Source: Rhodosalinus halophilus (GTDB lineage: Bacteria > Pseudomonadota > Alphaproteobacteria > Rhodobacterales > Rhodobacteraceae). Taken from it: a stretch of 64,000 nucleotides of DNA. Below the pieces are notes generated by a model. That model saw nothing but the letters and a program-made list of their open reading frames with translations. It ran no database searches and was not told the DNA's origin. A program made the position numbers and the translations under genes. The stretch covers positions 211,074-275,073 of the forward strand of contig NZ_QNTQ01000005.1 in NCBI RefSeq assembly GCF_003298775.1, written 5' to 3'. Below, one piece after another: positions 1-8,523 of the stretch (positions are counted from its first letter, which is position 1; each line of letters begins with the position of its first letter).

Positions 1-71
1 CGTATCCTCGGACGACGACGAGGGGTGATGCCGGGCGGTTTTCCGTGGCGCGCGGGCGCCGCATTTTCCGC

Positions 72-100
72 TTGATCCTCTCCGGCGCTGCGTCTAGGAC
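72..100 (+). promoter_or_regulatory. Sigma-70-like promoter of the tRNA-Ala gene
   Basis: TTGATC (72-77) and TAGGAC (95-100) are separated by 17 bases and lie 13 bases before the tRNA. This is the expected position for a housekeeping promoter of a stable RNA gene. Assigned by eye only. Confidence 0.45.
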
Positions 101-113
101 ACGCGGCACCAAA

Positions 114-189
<76 letters not shown>

Positions 190-278
190 ATACCCCTTGT
201 TTTGGCACCGACAGAGACACGGCTGCCCGTCTCGGGCCGAGCGGCCCCGGCCGCAAGGACCGGGGCACGGGGCGCCGC

Positions 279-536
279 TCAGAGAAGCAGGCGCCAGATC
301 AGGTAATTGGGCGCGAGCATCGCGAAGGCGATGAGAAACAGCCGCGCATAGTGCACGGTCTTGCCGAGCCGCCCGCCGCCCTGCGTCGCCGGGCCGAGGC
401 TCATGATGCCGGCCATCACGGCGTAGCCGCCGGCCTCGCGCTTCACCGCCTTCTGCCGCAGCGAGGCGAGCGCCGCCTCGCGCCGCGCCGCCAGTTCCGG
501 CGGAAGCTCCTGCTCGAGCTGGGTGCTGCCGTCCAT
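279..536 (-). CDS. Small hypothetical protein with one C-terminal membrane segment
   Basis: This 85-residue protein is not a family I recognise. The first 35 residues are charged and probably helical (LEQELPPELAARREAALASL). They are followed by a Gly/Met-rich stretch and a hydrophobic C-terminus (LFLIAFAMLAPNYLIWRLLL) that can form one membrane helix ending at the last residue. A GGAGGGAC ribosome-binding site lies just upstream of the ATG. It is divergent from the desaturase gene. It could be a small inner-membrane protein; function unknown. Confidence 0.6.
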   Translation of the reverse strand: MDGSTQLEQELPPELAARREAALASLRQKAVKREAGGYAVMAGIMSLGPATQGGGRLGKTVHYARLFLIAFAMLAPNYLIWRLLL

Positions 537-620
537 CCTGTCCCTCCTTCGTCAAGCTGCCACCTCGAGTTAGCTGGTCGTCCACGGTTGTCGACCCGTG
601 ACGTTGCCGCACCGCGCGCG

Positions 621-649
621 TTGGACGGGCCGGCGCGGCGCGCTATGGT
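621..649 (+). promoter_or_regulatory. Sigma-70-like promoter of the desaturase gene
   Basis: TTGGAC (621-626), a 17-base spacer and TATGGT (644-649) lie 27 bases before the ATG at 677. Both boxes are close to the housekeeping consensus and the spacing is ideal. Confidence 0.5.
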
Positions 650-676
650 GACGCAGGTGGCTGGACGAGGCGCGGC

Positions 677-1564
677 ATGAATCATCGAGGCTTGCTCGCG
701 ACGATTCCGCAGGCCGATCGCGCGCGCCTGACGGCCCGCTCGAGCGGGCCGGGCCTGCGCCGCCTGGGGGTGCACGGCGGCGCGATTCTGCTGCTCGGGG
801 CGGCAATCGCGGCGCGCGTGCCGGGCTGGCCGCTCATCCTGCCGGTGCAGGGCGTGCTGCTCGCGTTTCTCTTCACGCTGCAGCACGAGACGACGCACAA
901 GACGCCCTTCGCCGACGATCGGCTCAACGACTGGGTGGGCCGCATCGCCGGCGTGTTGATCGTGCAGCCCTTCGCCTGGTTCCGCTATTTCCACCTCGCG
1001 CATCACCGCCACACCAACGATCCCGACCGCGACCCCGAACGCGCAGCGGAGAAGCCCGGGAGCTGGCCGGCCTTCCTCTGGCATCTCTCGACGATCGGCT
1101 ACTGGCGGGACAAGGCGGCGGTGCTGTGGACCAACGCCTTCGGCCGGATCGAGGCGGAATACCTGCCGCGCAGCGTGCACCCGCGGCTGCGCCGGGAGGC
1201 GCGGGTCATGCTGGCGGCCTACGCTTTGGCCGCCGCGCTGATGGCGACAGTCGCGCCCTGGCTCTTCACGGCCTGGCTATTGCCGCTGGCGCTCGGCTTC
1301 CCGGCCCTGCGGCTCTACCTTCTGGCCGAGCACGGACGCTGCCCGGCCGTGGCCGACATGTTCGCCAACACGCGCACCACGTTCACCACCGGGCTGGTGC
1401 GGTTTCTCGCCTGGAACATGCCCTATCACGCCGAACACCACGCCTGGCCCTCCGTCCCCTTCCACAAGCTGCCCGACCTCCACCGGATCGCGCGGCCGCA
1501 TCTGAAGGAGACCGAACAGGGCTACGCCCGCTTCACGCGGCGGTATGCGGCCTCCCTTCGCTGA
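677..1564 (+). CDS. Membrane fatty acid desaturase / hydroxylase family protein
   Basis: A 295-residue integral membrane di-iron enzyme. The three histidine clusters of the family are present in order: HETTH (about residue 75), HLAHHRH (about 107) and HAEHH (about 254), with hydrophobic spans before, between and after. These histidines bind the two irons that insert oxygen or desaturate acyl or carotenoid-like substrates in the inner membrane. The short length and the HxxHH third box fit the broad FA_desaturase family. I cannot separate an acyl-lipid desaturase from a carotenoid hydroxylase/ketolase relative, and no lipid or carotenoid genes sit beside it. It is monocistronic and convergent with the downstream gene. 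Confidence 0.88.
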   Translation: MNHRGLLATIPQADRARLTARSSGPGLRRLGVHGGAILLLGAAIAARVPGWPLILPVQGVLLAFLFTLQHETTHKTPFADDRLNDWVGRIAGVLIVQPFAWFRYFHLAHHRHTNDPDRDPERAAEKPGSWPAFLWHLSTIGYWRDKAAVLWTNAFGRIEAEYLPRSVHPRLRREARVMLAAYALAAALMATVAPWLFTAWLLPLALGFPALRLYLLAEHGRCPAVADMFANTRTTFTTGLVRFLAWNMPYHAEHHAWPSVPFHKLPDLHRIARPHLKETEQGYARFTRRYAASLR

Positions 1565-1576
1565 GGCGTCCTCAGC

Positions 1577-2515
1577 TCAGTCGGCGAGCAAGGCGTCGAT
1601 CCGCTCCAGCGTCTCGATATCCGCCGCGATCTGCGCCTCGCTCGCCTCGGCGTCCATCCAGTAGACGAGCGCGCCCGTCTCCTCGGCCACCTGCTGCGCA
1701 CGATCGCTGGCGATCGTCTGCCGCGCGACGGCGATGATCTTGTCGCGGACGTCCTGCGGGGTGTCCTCATGCACGAAGAGGCCGTTCCAGGTCGAGATGT
1801 CCAGTTCCGGCGCGAGCTCTCCGATGGTCGGCGTCTCGGGCAGGATCGCGATGCGCTCGCTGGTCATCGCTGCGAGCATGGTGACCTCGTCCAGGCAGGG
1901 CAGGATCAGCTGCAAGGTCGTGTTTATGACGTCGGCGTCGCCGCTGGCGAGCGTGTTGCAGTCGAGCGCGTCGAAGGCGGAGTCCGAGGAATAGGCGAAG
2001 CCCATCTCGCGCGCGAGCGCCTTGGTGACCCGTGTCGGCAGCGCCGCGCCGCCGAAATGGCCGAGCACCACGTCGTTGTCCTGCGCGTGCCGCGCCAGCG
2101 CGGCCATGTCCGCGTAGGGGGCGTCGCCGGAGGCGGCGATCACGAAGGGATAGGTCAGGAAGATGCCCAGCGGGTCGAAGGGGTCGGGATCGAGCGCGGG
2201 GATCCCGATCTGCGGGCCGATCACCGGCACGCCGATCACGAAGGAGCCGATCGTGTAGCCGTCGGGCGGCGCCATCGCCACCTCGACCGCGCCGGGGAAG
2301 GGTCCGCCGCCACCGCCCGGCTTGTTCAGCACCGCGGCAGGCACGCCGTAAGTCTCCTGGAAGTCCTCGGCGATCATCCGCGTCAGGATGTCCTCGAGGT
2401 CGCCGGGCGGCCAGGGCACGACGAATTCGACGGGCTTCTCGGGGTATTCCGCGACGGCCGGCGCCGCCGCCATCGCCAAAGGCGCTGCAAGCGCCGCGGT
2501 CAGGATCTTTTTCAT
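1577..2515 (-). CDS. TTT-family (Bug-type) periplasmic solute-binding protein
   Basis: This 312-residue protein starts with a signal peptide (MKKILTAALAAPLAMAAAPAVA). The YPEKPVEFVVPWPPG and NKPGGGGGPFPG stretches are characteristic of substrate-binding proteins of tripartite tricarboxylate transporters, which bind small carboxylates in the periplasm. The ATG at 2515 is preferred over longer starts because it has GGAGGG just upstream and begins the signal peptide. The TctA/TctB membrane subunits are not adjacent, so it is an orphan here and must use distant membrane partners or have a sensing role. Substrate unknown. Confidence 0.88.
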   Translation of the reverse strand: MKKILTAALAAPLAMAAAPAVAEYPEKPVEFVVPWPPGDLEDILTRMIAEDFQETYGVPAAVLNKPGGGGGPFPGAVEVAMAPPDGYTIGSFVIGVPVIGPQIGIPALDPDPFDPLGIFLTYPFVIAASGDAPYADMAALARHAQDNDVVLGHFGGAALPTRVTKALAREMGFAYSSDSAFDALDCNTLASGDADVINTTLQLILPCLDEVTMLAAMTSERIAILPETPTIGELAPELDISTWNGLFVHEDTPQDVRDKIIAVARQTIASDRAQQVAEETGALVYWMDAEASEAQIAADIETLERIDALLAD

Positions 2516-2626
2516 CTCGTCCCTCCAAGACTGCCGCGACGCGGGTGACGCCACGTAATCCATTGTCGCGGGGCGGCCCGCGTCTGTCAAACGCCGCGCG
2601 CCCGTGCCCGCCGCGGGCGCACCGCC

Positions 2627-3268
2627 TCAGCCCGGCCGGAACACCGCGTCGAAGGCCGCGAGCGCCGCCAGCGGCCCGGAGAGCGTCACCGCCAGCCCCA
2701 GAAGGGCGAAGAGCCCGTCGCGGGCGAGCAGGCCGGTCGCCATGAGCAGCACCGCGAATCCGAGGATGGAGGAAGAGAAGGGAACGACCTCGAGAAAGGG
2801 CATCGCCAGGCCGCAGGCCAGGCAGGCGGCTTCGACGAGGTGCCGGCCCGGCCGCCGCAGCAGAACGCGCCAGCGCGGACGCGCGTGCCTGTCCAGCCAG
2901 CGCGCCAGCCCGGCCAGCCGCGCGATTCCGGCGCGCGCCCTCGGCCCGCTCAGCCGGCGGCGTGTGAGCTTCCCCGGAAGCCAGAGACACTCCTGCCCCG
3001 GCCAGAGCATCTGGGCCGAGACAAGCGCGATGGAGAGCCCGCAGACCGACGAGAAGAAGGGCACCCCGGAGAGCGGCGAGACGACAAGGAGCGCGGGCAC
3101 CATCAGCACAGGCAGGAACGAGCGGCGGCCGAACGCCGCGACCACGTCGCCGAGGGTGACGGGATCGCTCTGCGCCGCGGCGCAGAGCCTGTGGAGGATC
3201 TCCTGCACCGCGCCACCGACCGCCGTGTTTCTCCCGTCATCCGCCGCTTCGGCGCCGGGTCGCCCCAT
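2627..3268 (-). CDS. ExoD-like membrane protein
   Basis: A 213-residue protein of the ExoD (exopolysaccharide synthesis, ExoD) family. The N-terminal region ILHRLCAAAQSDPVTLGDVVAAFGRRSF is followed by paired hydrophobic segments (LPVLMVPALLVVSPLSGVPFF and a similar pair near the C-terminus), a typical family layout with several membrane helices. In rhizobia exoD loss affects exopolysaccharide and alkali tolerance; the biochemical role is unknown. The start at 3268 has GGAG upstream. It is divergent from the DUF4396 gene and shares with it a two-sided GGAACC...GGTTCC promoter motif, suggesting stress control. Confidence 0.85.
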   Translation of the reverse strand: MGRPGAEAADDGRNTAVGGAVQEILHRLCAAAQSDPVTLGDVVAAFGRRSFLPVLMVPALLVVSPLSGVPFFSSVCGLSIALVSAQMLWPGQECLWLPGKLTRRRLSGPRARAGIARLAGLARWLDRHARPRWRVLLRRPGRHLVEAACLACGLAMPFLEVVPFSSSILGFAVLLMATGLLARDGLFALLGLAVTLSGPLAALAAFDAVFRPG

Positions 3269-3326
3269 TGCGTGGTCTCCTTCGCAGGCGCAAGCTCGTG
3301 CCTCGGCGCCATCGTGCCGCGACGCG

Positions 3327-3354
3327 GGAACCGCACCGCCTCGGCTCCGGTTCC
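3327..3354. promoter_or_regulatory. Palindromic bidirectional GGAAC-N17-GGTT promoter motif
   Basis: GGAACC (3327-3332) and GGTTCC (3349-3354) form an inverted repeat. On the plus strand it reads GGAAC-N17-GGTT toward the DUF4396 gene (ATG 3381). On the minus strand it reads GGAAC-N17-GGTT toward the ExoD-like gene (ATG 3268). The form matches EcfG-type general stress promoters of alphaproteobacteria (GGAAC-N16/17-CGTT) with one mismatch. Confidence 0.5.
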
Positions 3355-3380
3355 GCCCTATCAAGGCTCAGGAGACCCGC

Positions 3381-4043
3381 ATGCGCCAGACCCTCGCTAT
3401 ATTTCTCTCGCAACCCGCGGTCCTGATCGTGTGGCTGGCCCTCTCGCTCGTCAGCGTCGCCATCCTGATCCGGGACTTCCGCCGCAACAATCCCGAGATC
3501 GGCCCCCTGATGAAGGTCGTCTGGGCGCTGACGGTGCTCTATTCGGGCCCGGTCGGGCTGCTGATCTACTGGACCACGGGGCGCAAGCAGATCCCGCGCG
3601 ACACCATCTGGCGGCGTGGGTGGCGTTCGACCGCCCATTGCTACTCCGGCTGCGGGCTCGGCGAGATCGTGGGCCTGATCCTGGCGGTGGGCATCCTCGC
3701 GCTGGGCACCATGCCGACGGCCCTCGTCACCTTCGCCTTCGCCTTCACTTTCGGAATCGTCCTGACCCTCGGGCCGCTGATGCACGATGGCGTGCCCTTC
3801 GGCCGGGCGATGCGCGACTCGCTGGTGAGCGAGACCGCCTCCATCGTGGTGATGGAGGTGGTGGCCATCGGCGTCGATCTCTGGCTTTCGGGCGACGCGG
3901 GGCTGGGCGACGTGCTGTTCTGGACGGCCATGATGACCTCGCTCACACTTGGTCTCGTCGCGGCATGGCCGGTGAACGTGGCGCTCGTGTATTTCGGCGT
4001 GAAGGAGGGGATGCACGACCCGCGCGAGATGGCCAAGGCCTGA
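3381..4043 (+). CDS. DUF4396 multi-span membrane protein
   Basis: A 220-residue protein. Hydrophobic helices appear at about residues 8-28, 38-60 and then in the C-terminal two thirds. The motif HCYSGCGLGEIVG (about residue 92) and the later polar helix with SETASIVVMEVVAIGVD are typical of DUF4396, a membrane family of unknown function often listed as copper-transporter-like because of the HC...C motif. The ATG has GGAGA upstream and lies 28 bases after the putative stress promoter. A metal role is only an inference from His/Cys residues in a helix. Confidence 0.8.
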   Translation: MRQTLAIFLSQPAVLIVWLALSLVSVAILIRDFRRNNPEIGPLMKVVWALTVLYSGPVGLLIYWTTGRKQIPRDTIWRRGWRSTAHCYSGCGLGEIVGLILAVGILALGTMPTALVTFAFAFTFGIVLTLGPLMHDGVPFGRAMRDSLVSETASIVVMEVVAIGVDLWLSGDAGLGDVLFWTAMMTSLTLGLVAAWPVNVALVYFGVKEGMHDPREMAKA

Positions 4044-4051
4044 TCGCCCGC

Positions 4052-5080
4052 CTACAGCAGGGTCTGCGCGAGGATCGCCAGCGCGTAGATGCCGAGGATC
4101 GCGAAACTCTCGATCCCGATGCCGGCGGGGCCGTGCCGCTGCCTGTAGAGCTGGCCCAGCGTCAGGACCGCCGTCAGCATCAGGCCCACCACCAGCCAGA
4201 ACAGGTCGTCGCGCCCGATGGCGTGGTAGAGCGAGCCCTCGCGATATCCGACATCGGAGATCGTCAGGAAGAGCGTGTCGAAGGTGTTGCCGCCGATGAT
4301 GCCGCCGACGGCGAGTTGCAGCGCGCCGCGGCGCACCGCCGCGAGCGTGGTCACGAGTTCGGGCAGCGAGGTGACGACCGCCGTCGCGAGCGCGCCCATG
4401 ACCGAGGCCGACAGCCCCAGCCGGTCCACCAGGACGCCGGCCACCTTGGCGATGAGCCAGCCGGCGGCGCCCATGATCAGCATCAGCAGCGCGAAGCGCA
4501 GCAGGAGCATCGCGGTGGACCGGTCGCGCGCCTCCGGTTCATCCGGTTCGTCAGGTTCGGTCTCATGCGTGCGGACGGGACGCCACATCGGCTTCTCGCG
4601 CACCTGATGCGAGGCATAGACGCCGAGCAGATAGACGCCGAAGAGCACGACGGAGGCCGGATGGACCGCAAAGAGCGCGACCTCCGGCAGCGCCCAGGCC
4701 GCGAGCGGCAGCGACAGCAGCAGCATCAGCAGCGTGCCTTGGAAAACGTTCGCGAGTTCGGCCGCGGCGTGTTCGAGATTGGCGCGGCGATGCAGCAGAT
4801 CGGCCATGGCGAGGAAGGCCGTCTGCGCCGCGATCCCGCCGATGCCGTTGGAGAAGGCGAGCGAGGCGCGCCCGTCCAGCGCCGAGGTGAGCGAGACGAT
4901 CGACCCCGAGAGCGACGTCGCCGCGCCGAGCAGCACGCCGCCCACCAGCGCCTCGCCCAGGCCGGTGCGGTCCGCGATCCGGTCGGCCATGCCGGTCAGC
5001 CGGGTGCCGCCGGTCAGGATGACGACCGTGGCGCCGGCGAAGAGCGCAAGAAGGATGATCGTATCGAGCGCAGCGAACAT
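4052..5080 (-). CDS. CaCA-superfamily sodium/calcium exchanger-like protein
   Basis: A 342-residue membrane protein with two inverted halves joined by an acidic cytoplasmic linker rich in Glu, Asp and Pro (HETEPDEPDEPEARDR), as in prokaryotic Na+/Ca2+ exchangers. The second alpha repeat carries TSLPELVTT and later GGIIGGNTFD, a canonical ion-binding signature. The first alpha repeat reads AATSLSGSIVS and GIGGIAAQT, lacking the Pro-Glu pair. It would exchange cations across the inner membrane, but the asymmetric repeats make calcium specificity uncertain. The ATG at 5080 follows a G-rich ribosome site. It is divergent from the potassium uptake genes. Confidence 0.8.
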   Translation of the reverse strand: MFAALDTIILLALFAGATVVILTGGTRLTGMADRIADRTGLGEALVGGVLLGAATSLSGSIVSLTSALDGRASLAFSNGIGGIAAQTAFLAMADLLHRRANLEHAAAELANVFQGTLLMLLLSLPLAAWALPEVALFAVHPASVVLFGVYLLGVYASHQVREKPMWRPVRTHETEPDEPDEPEARDRSTAMLLLRFALLMLIMGAAGWLIAKVAGVLVDRLGLSASVMGALATAVVTSLPELVTTLAAVRRGALQLAVGGIIGGNTFDTLFLTISDVGYREGSLYHAIGRDDLFWLVVGLMLTAVLTLGQLYRQRHGPAGIGIESFAILGIYALAILAQTLL

Positions 5081-5178
5081 GACCCCCCAACACCACTGGC
5101 GGCGCCCGGTTTCAAACAGGAACCGCGACAGACTGACCGGGATTGTGCCATGACTGGCGAAAAGGGAGACACGCCGCA

Positions 5179-6633
5179 TTGCAGGGACAGGCCAGCGTCT
5201 CTTGGCGCGCCAGGCCCGACAGGGTGCTGCGCGCCGCGCTCGGCGAGGCGCATGTCGTGGGCATGGTCTTCGCGCCCCCCTTCGCCGTGGCGCTGGCAGA
5301 GGGTGCGGGGCGGCTCGCCATCGCGCTTGGCTGTGCGCTGCTGCCCACGCTCGCAGGCGCCGCGCTGGCGCCGCGGTTCCCGCCCCAGCGCGACCTCAGA
5401 CAGATCGAGGCGCTGGCGGTGCTGGTGCTGCTCTTCGTGGGCGTCGCCGCGCTCGCAGCGCCGGCTTATGTGACGCTGGGCATGCCCCCGGTCGACGCGG
5501 CCTTCGAAAGCGTCTCGGCGATCACCTCCACGGGGCTCACCGTGGCGACCGGCACGATGGAGTGGCCGCTTGCGGGCCACGCGCTGCGGGCCTGGATGCA
5601 GTGGTGCGGCGGCTTCGCGATCGCCGTGGCGGGGGTCGCGCTGATCCTCGGGCCGGGTGCGGCGGCGCGCGGCGCGGCCAGCACGATGGGGCGCGCCGGG
5701 TTGCCCGACCGCGACCTGCGCACCTCGACCCGCCGCCAGGCGCGGGCGCTGCTCGTGGCCTATGTCGTGCTCACTGTGGCGGCGGTCGCGGTCTTCCTGC
5801 CGCTCTTCCCGAGCTGGTGGGAGGCGATCGCCGTGGCGCTCAGCGCCGTCTCGACGGGCGGCTTCACGCCGCGCCCCGACAGTCTCGCCAGCTATTCGCG
5901 TGCCGCCCAGGCCGCGGTGATGCTGGTCTCGCTCGCGGCCGCGTTTTCGCTGCTGTTCTACGTGAAGCTGCGCCGCGACGGGCTGCGCGGCGCGCTCTTC
6001 GGCACCAATGCCGCGGCGATGCTCGCCTTCGCGCTGGGCGCTTCGGGGCTGGCCGCGCTCCTGCATCTGGCGCTGAGCGGCAGCCCGGCCCAGGCGCTCG
6101 ACAGTCTGCTCAACACTCTGAGCGGCGTGACCACGGCGGGTTTTTCCGTCGCGCCGGTGGACGCGGCTCCGCCCCTGCTTGCGCTTCTGCTCGCGGTGAT
6201 GGTGGTGGGCGGCGGCGCGGGCTCGACCGCAGGCGGAATCAAACTCGAACGCGCACTCACCTTCGCGCGGGCGGTGCGCGTCGCGCTGCTGCGCCTCCGC
6301 GTGCCGGCCGAGGCCGTGACGCCGCTGATGGCGAACGGCGAGCGCATGCCGGAGCAGCGGATCGTGGCGACGCTCGCGGTCGTCGCGCTCTACGCGGCCT
6401 CGGCGCTCGCCGTCTGGCTCGCCATGCTGGCCGGAGGTGTCCCGGCCCTGGCCGCGCTGTTCGACACGGTTTCGGCCCTCTCCACGGTGGGTCTCTCGGC
6501 CGGGGCGGCCGGGCCCGACCTCGCCTGGCCGCTCAAGCTCGTGCTGATCGCGGCCATGCTGCTCGGGCGACTGGAATTTCTCGCGCTCATCGCGGTGCTC
6601 GCGCCCGCGACATGGGCGCCGGATCGCGGCTGA
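5179..6633 (+). CDS. TrkH/KtrB-type potassium uptake membrane subunit
   Basis: A roughly 484-residue polytopic protein with four pore-loop signatures: SAITSTGLT (about residue 113), SAVSTGGFT (about 221), SGVTTAGFS (about 314) and SALSTVGLS (about 432). These line the potassium filter in the Trk/Ktr/HKT superfamily. The conserved GGAGSTAGGIK follows the third loop. The start is uncertain: I chose TTG at 5179 because AAGGGAG lies upstream, but TTG 5143 or an internal GTG is possible. The next gene encodes the regulatory RCK subunit, 17 bases downstream, so the two form an operon and complex. Confidence 0.9.
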   Translation: MQGQASVSWRARPDRVLRAALGEAHVVGMVFAPPFAVALAEGAGRLAIALGCALLPTLAGAALAPRFPPQRDLRQIEALAVLVLLFVGVAALAAPAYVTLGMPPVDAAFESVSAITSTGLTVATGTMEWPLAGHALRAWMQWCGGFAIAVAGVALILGPGAAARGAASTMGRAGLPDRDLRTSTRRQARALLVAYVVLTVAAVAVFLPLFPSWWEAIAVALSAVSTGGFTPRPDSLASYSRAAQAAVMLVSLAAAFSLLFYVKLRRDGLRGALFGTNAAAMLAFALGASGLAALLHLALSGSPAQALDSLLNTLSGVTTAGFSVAPVDAAPPLLALLLAVMVVGGGAGSTAGGIKLERALTFARAVRVALLRLRVPAEAVTPLMANGERMPEQRIVATLAVVALYAASALAVWLAMLAGGVPALAALFDTVSALSTVGLSAGAAGPDLAWPLKLVLIAAMLLGRLEFLALIAVLAPATWAPDRG

Positions 6634-6650
6634 AGGAAAGGAAGGACGCC

Positions 6651-7322
6651 ATGCGCATCGTCATCGTCGGGGCCTCGCGTTTCGGAATCGCCACCGCCGA
6701 ACAGCTCGTCGAGGAAGGGCACGACGTGGTGCTCGTCGACCAGGACGGCGCCAAGCTCGAACGTCTGGCGGAAGAGATCGACTGCGGCTTTCTGGAGGGC
6801 GACGGCTCGCTGCCCTCGGTGCTGCGCGACGCCTATGCCGACGGCGCGGACGCGCTGGTGCTGCTGACCAACGTGGACGACGTGAATATCCTCGCGGCTC
6901 TGGTCGGCCGGTCGGTCGGCTACCCCCGCGTCGTGCCGCAGATCGTCCGGCGGCAGCTTCTCGCTGTTTGCGACGAACTCGGACTGGAGAACCTGATCAC
7001 GCCCCATGCCACGGTCGCGCGGTCGATCGTGCGCTCGCTCGAAGAGCATGCCGACACGGCGCTCGACCTGCGGGCTTATTCGGGCTTCGACGTGCTCGGC
7101 TACAAGGTTCAGGCCGCGCAGGACGGGCAGGGCGTGTCTGACCTCGGGCTGCCGAAGCAGGCGCGCGCCATCGCGCTCACCCGCGAGGGCGAAGACCGTC
7201 TGCTCGACGAGGACACGACCGTGCGCGAGGGCGATCTGCTGATCGTCGCTGTCGCGCCCGACGCGCAGGATCGCATGGACCAGCTTTTCGCGGAGCCCGA
7301 AGACAACTCCGACGCGGAGTGA
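6651..7322 (+). CDS. TrkA/KtrA-type RCK regulatory subunit for potassium uptake
   Basis: A 223-residue cytoplasmic protein with one TrkA-N (Rossmann) domain. The nucleotide motif is GASRFGIATAEQLVEEG near the start, with an acidic strand end VVLVDQD. A C-terminal TrkA-C domain (about residues 140-215) follows. Single-RCK length matches KtrA/KtrC rather than the tandem 458-residue TrkA of E. coli, so the complex is probably an octameric ring gating the TrkH-like channel in response to nucleotide. ATG with AAGGAAGGA upstream, and a hairpin terminator follows the stop. Confidence 0.9.
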   Translation: MRIVIVGASRFGIATAEQLVEEGHDVVLVDQDGAKLERLAEEIDCGFLEGDGSLPSVLRDAYADGADALVLLTNVDDVNILAALVGRSVGYPRVVPQIVRRQLLAVCDELGLENLITPHATVARSIVRSLEEHADTALDLRAYSGFDVLGYKVQAAQDGQGVSDLGLPKQARAIALTREGEDRLLDEDTTVREGDLLIVAVAPDAQDRMDQLFAEPEDNSDAE

Positions 7323-7344
7323 GTTCGAAAGCCGCAACGAAGGA

Positions 7345-7375
7345 GGCCCCGCGCCATCGTCCGGCGCGGGGCCTT
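7345..7375. terminator. Bidirectional hairpin terminator between convergent genes
   Basis: GGCCCCGCGCC (7345-7355) and GGCGCGGGGCC (7363-7373) form an 11-bp perfect stem with a 7-base loop, followed by only TT. It lies between the convergent RCK gene and the YqjD-like gene, so it can serve both strands. Confidence 0.65.
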
Positions 7376-7406
7376 GCGGGTCCGGCCGCAGGCGGCCCTG
7401 CGCGGC

Positions 7407-8426
7407 TCAGTCGTTGCCCTGCGCGCCGCGCCGTGCGCCTTCGGCGATCCGGGCCGCGCTCTTGCGCGCTTCCTCGGCCGTCCTTTCGACCGCCTCTTCC
7501 GCGTCGGGCACCCGCTCGCGCAGGGCTTCGCCGGTCTCGCGCGCCATCTGGCGCGCCTCGTCCGTCGCGCCTCGCGCCGCGTCGGCGAGACGGTCGCGCT
7601 CGCGCCGATAGATGGCGTCCGCCTCGTTCATCAGCTTTTCCGACACGTCGCCAAGCCGCTCGGTTTCGAAGCGGGTGCGCGGCAGGGCGGCGGCGATCGC
7701 CGCACCGGCCGCGAGCGCCACGGCGCCGGCGACGAAGGGATGATGGCGCACCGTTTCGGCGGCACGTTCCGGCGCTTCGTCGATCGCGTGTCCCGCGCTC
7801 GACCGGACACGATGCGCGGCCTCGCGGGCACGGTCGCGGGCTTCGATGGCGCGAACACGGGCTGCCACGACGCGCGCCCGCGCTTCGCGGCTCATGCCCT
7901 CGGTGCCCGCGTCGATCCGGTCGCGCAGCGCATCGAAACGGTCCTCGATGTCGTCGCCGAACGCTTCGGCGCGCGCCCGGAGGTCGCGCGCACCGCTGCG
8001 CAGCCTGTCGCTGTCGGCAGCGTGGCGCAGCCGCGCGGCGCGACGGCGCGCCGCCTCGCGCGTCCTTTCGTAGGCGGCGCGCGCATCCTCGCGCTCGATC
8101 CGCGGCGCGAGAAGCAGGGCGATGCCGGCCGCCGTCAGCGCGGTGCCCACCGGATTGGCGCGCGCGGCGTCGACGATGCCGCTGCCGAGGTGCCGGGTCT
8201 GACGGGCAGCGCCGCTGAACCGGCCATGCTCCTCGCCGTCCTCCCAGCGCTCGAAATCCGATACGCCCGGATCGACGCGCTCGTAGAGCGCTGCATAGAC
8301 GGCGGGGTCGTCCTCGACAGTGACCGGGTCGGGCCTCGCGGCCCCCGGAGTCGCCCCGGCCGTCTGCGTTTCACCGCGCGGGACGGATCGCCTACGGAGG
8401 GGATCGTTGGTCTGCCAGGCAGTCAT
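7407..8426 (-). CDS. Large amphipathic, Ala/Arg-rich YqjD/DUF3618-like membrane-anchored protein
   Basis: This 339-residue protein has no domain I can name firmly. Two short Gly/Ala-rich membrane segments appear at about residues 90-108 (NPVGTALTAAGIALLLAP) and 229-250 (HHPFVAGAVALAAGAAIAAAL). Each is preceded by long charged heptad-like helices rich in Arg, Glu and Ala. The pattern repeats the YqjD/ElaB/DUF883 plan (helix, proline, glycine-zipper anchor) twice in one chain. Such proteins associate with the inner membrane and stationary-phase ribosomes in E. coli; that function is not shown here. A perfect GGAAC-N16-CGTT promoter lies 67 bases upstream. Confidence 0.6.
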   Translation of the reverse strand: MTAWQTNDPLRRRSVPRGETQTAGATPGAARPDPVTVEDDPAVYAALYERVDPGVSDFERWEDGEEHGRFSGAARQTRHLGSGIVDAARANPVGTALTAAGIALLLAPRIEREDARAAYERTREAARRRAARLRHAADSDRLRSGARDLRARAEAFGDDIEDRFDALRDRIDAGTEGMSREARARVVAARVRAIEARDRAREAAHRVRSSAGHAIDEAPERAAETVRHHPFVAGAVALAAGAAIAAALPRTRFETERLGDVSEKLMNEADAIYRRERDRLADAARGATDEARQMARETGEALRERVPDAEEAVERTAEEARKSAARIAEGARRGAQGND

Positions 8427-8492
8427 CTTGCGTCCTTTCTCGTCCAGAAGGGCCGTCGCGGCGCGTCCGACGCGCCGGTGTCTTGGACTGTC

Positions 8493-8517
8493 AACGACAT
8501 CCCCCCGCTTGGGTTCC
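8493..8517 (-). promoter_or_regulatory. EcfG-type promoter, perfect GGAAC-N16-CGTT
   Basis: On the minus strand, GGAAC (complement of 8513-8517) and CGTT (complement of 8493-8496) are separated by 16 bases, 67 bases before the ATG at 8426. It is back to back with another perfect copy facing right. Confidence 0.75.
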
Positions 8518-8523
8518 GCGCGA

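Noticed and set aside
443..1180. 245-codon minus-strand frame over the desaturase
   Set aside because: It is opposite to a gene with three intact histidine boxes; composition is that of a shadow frame.
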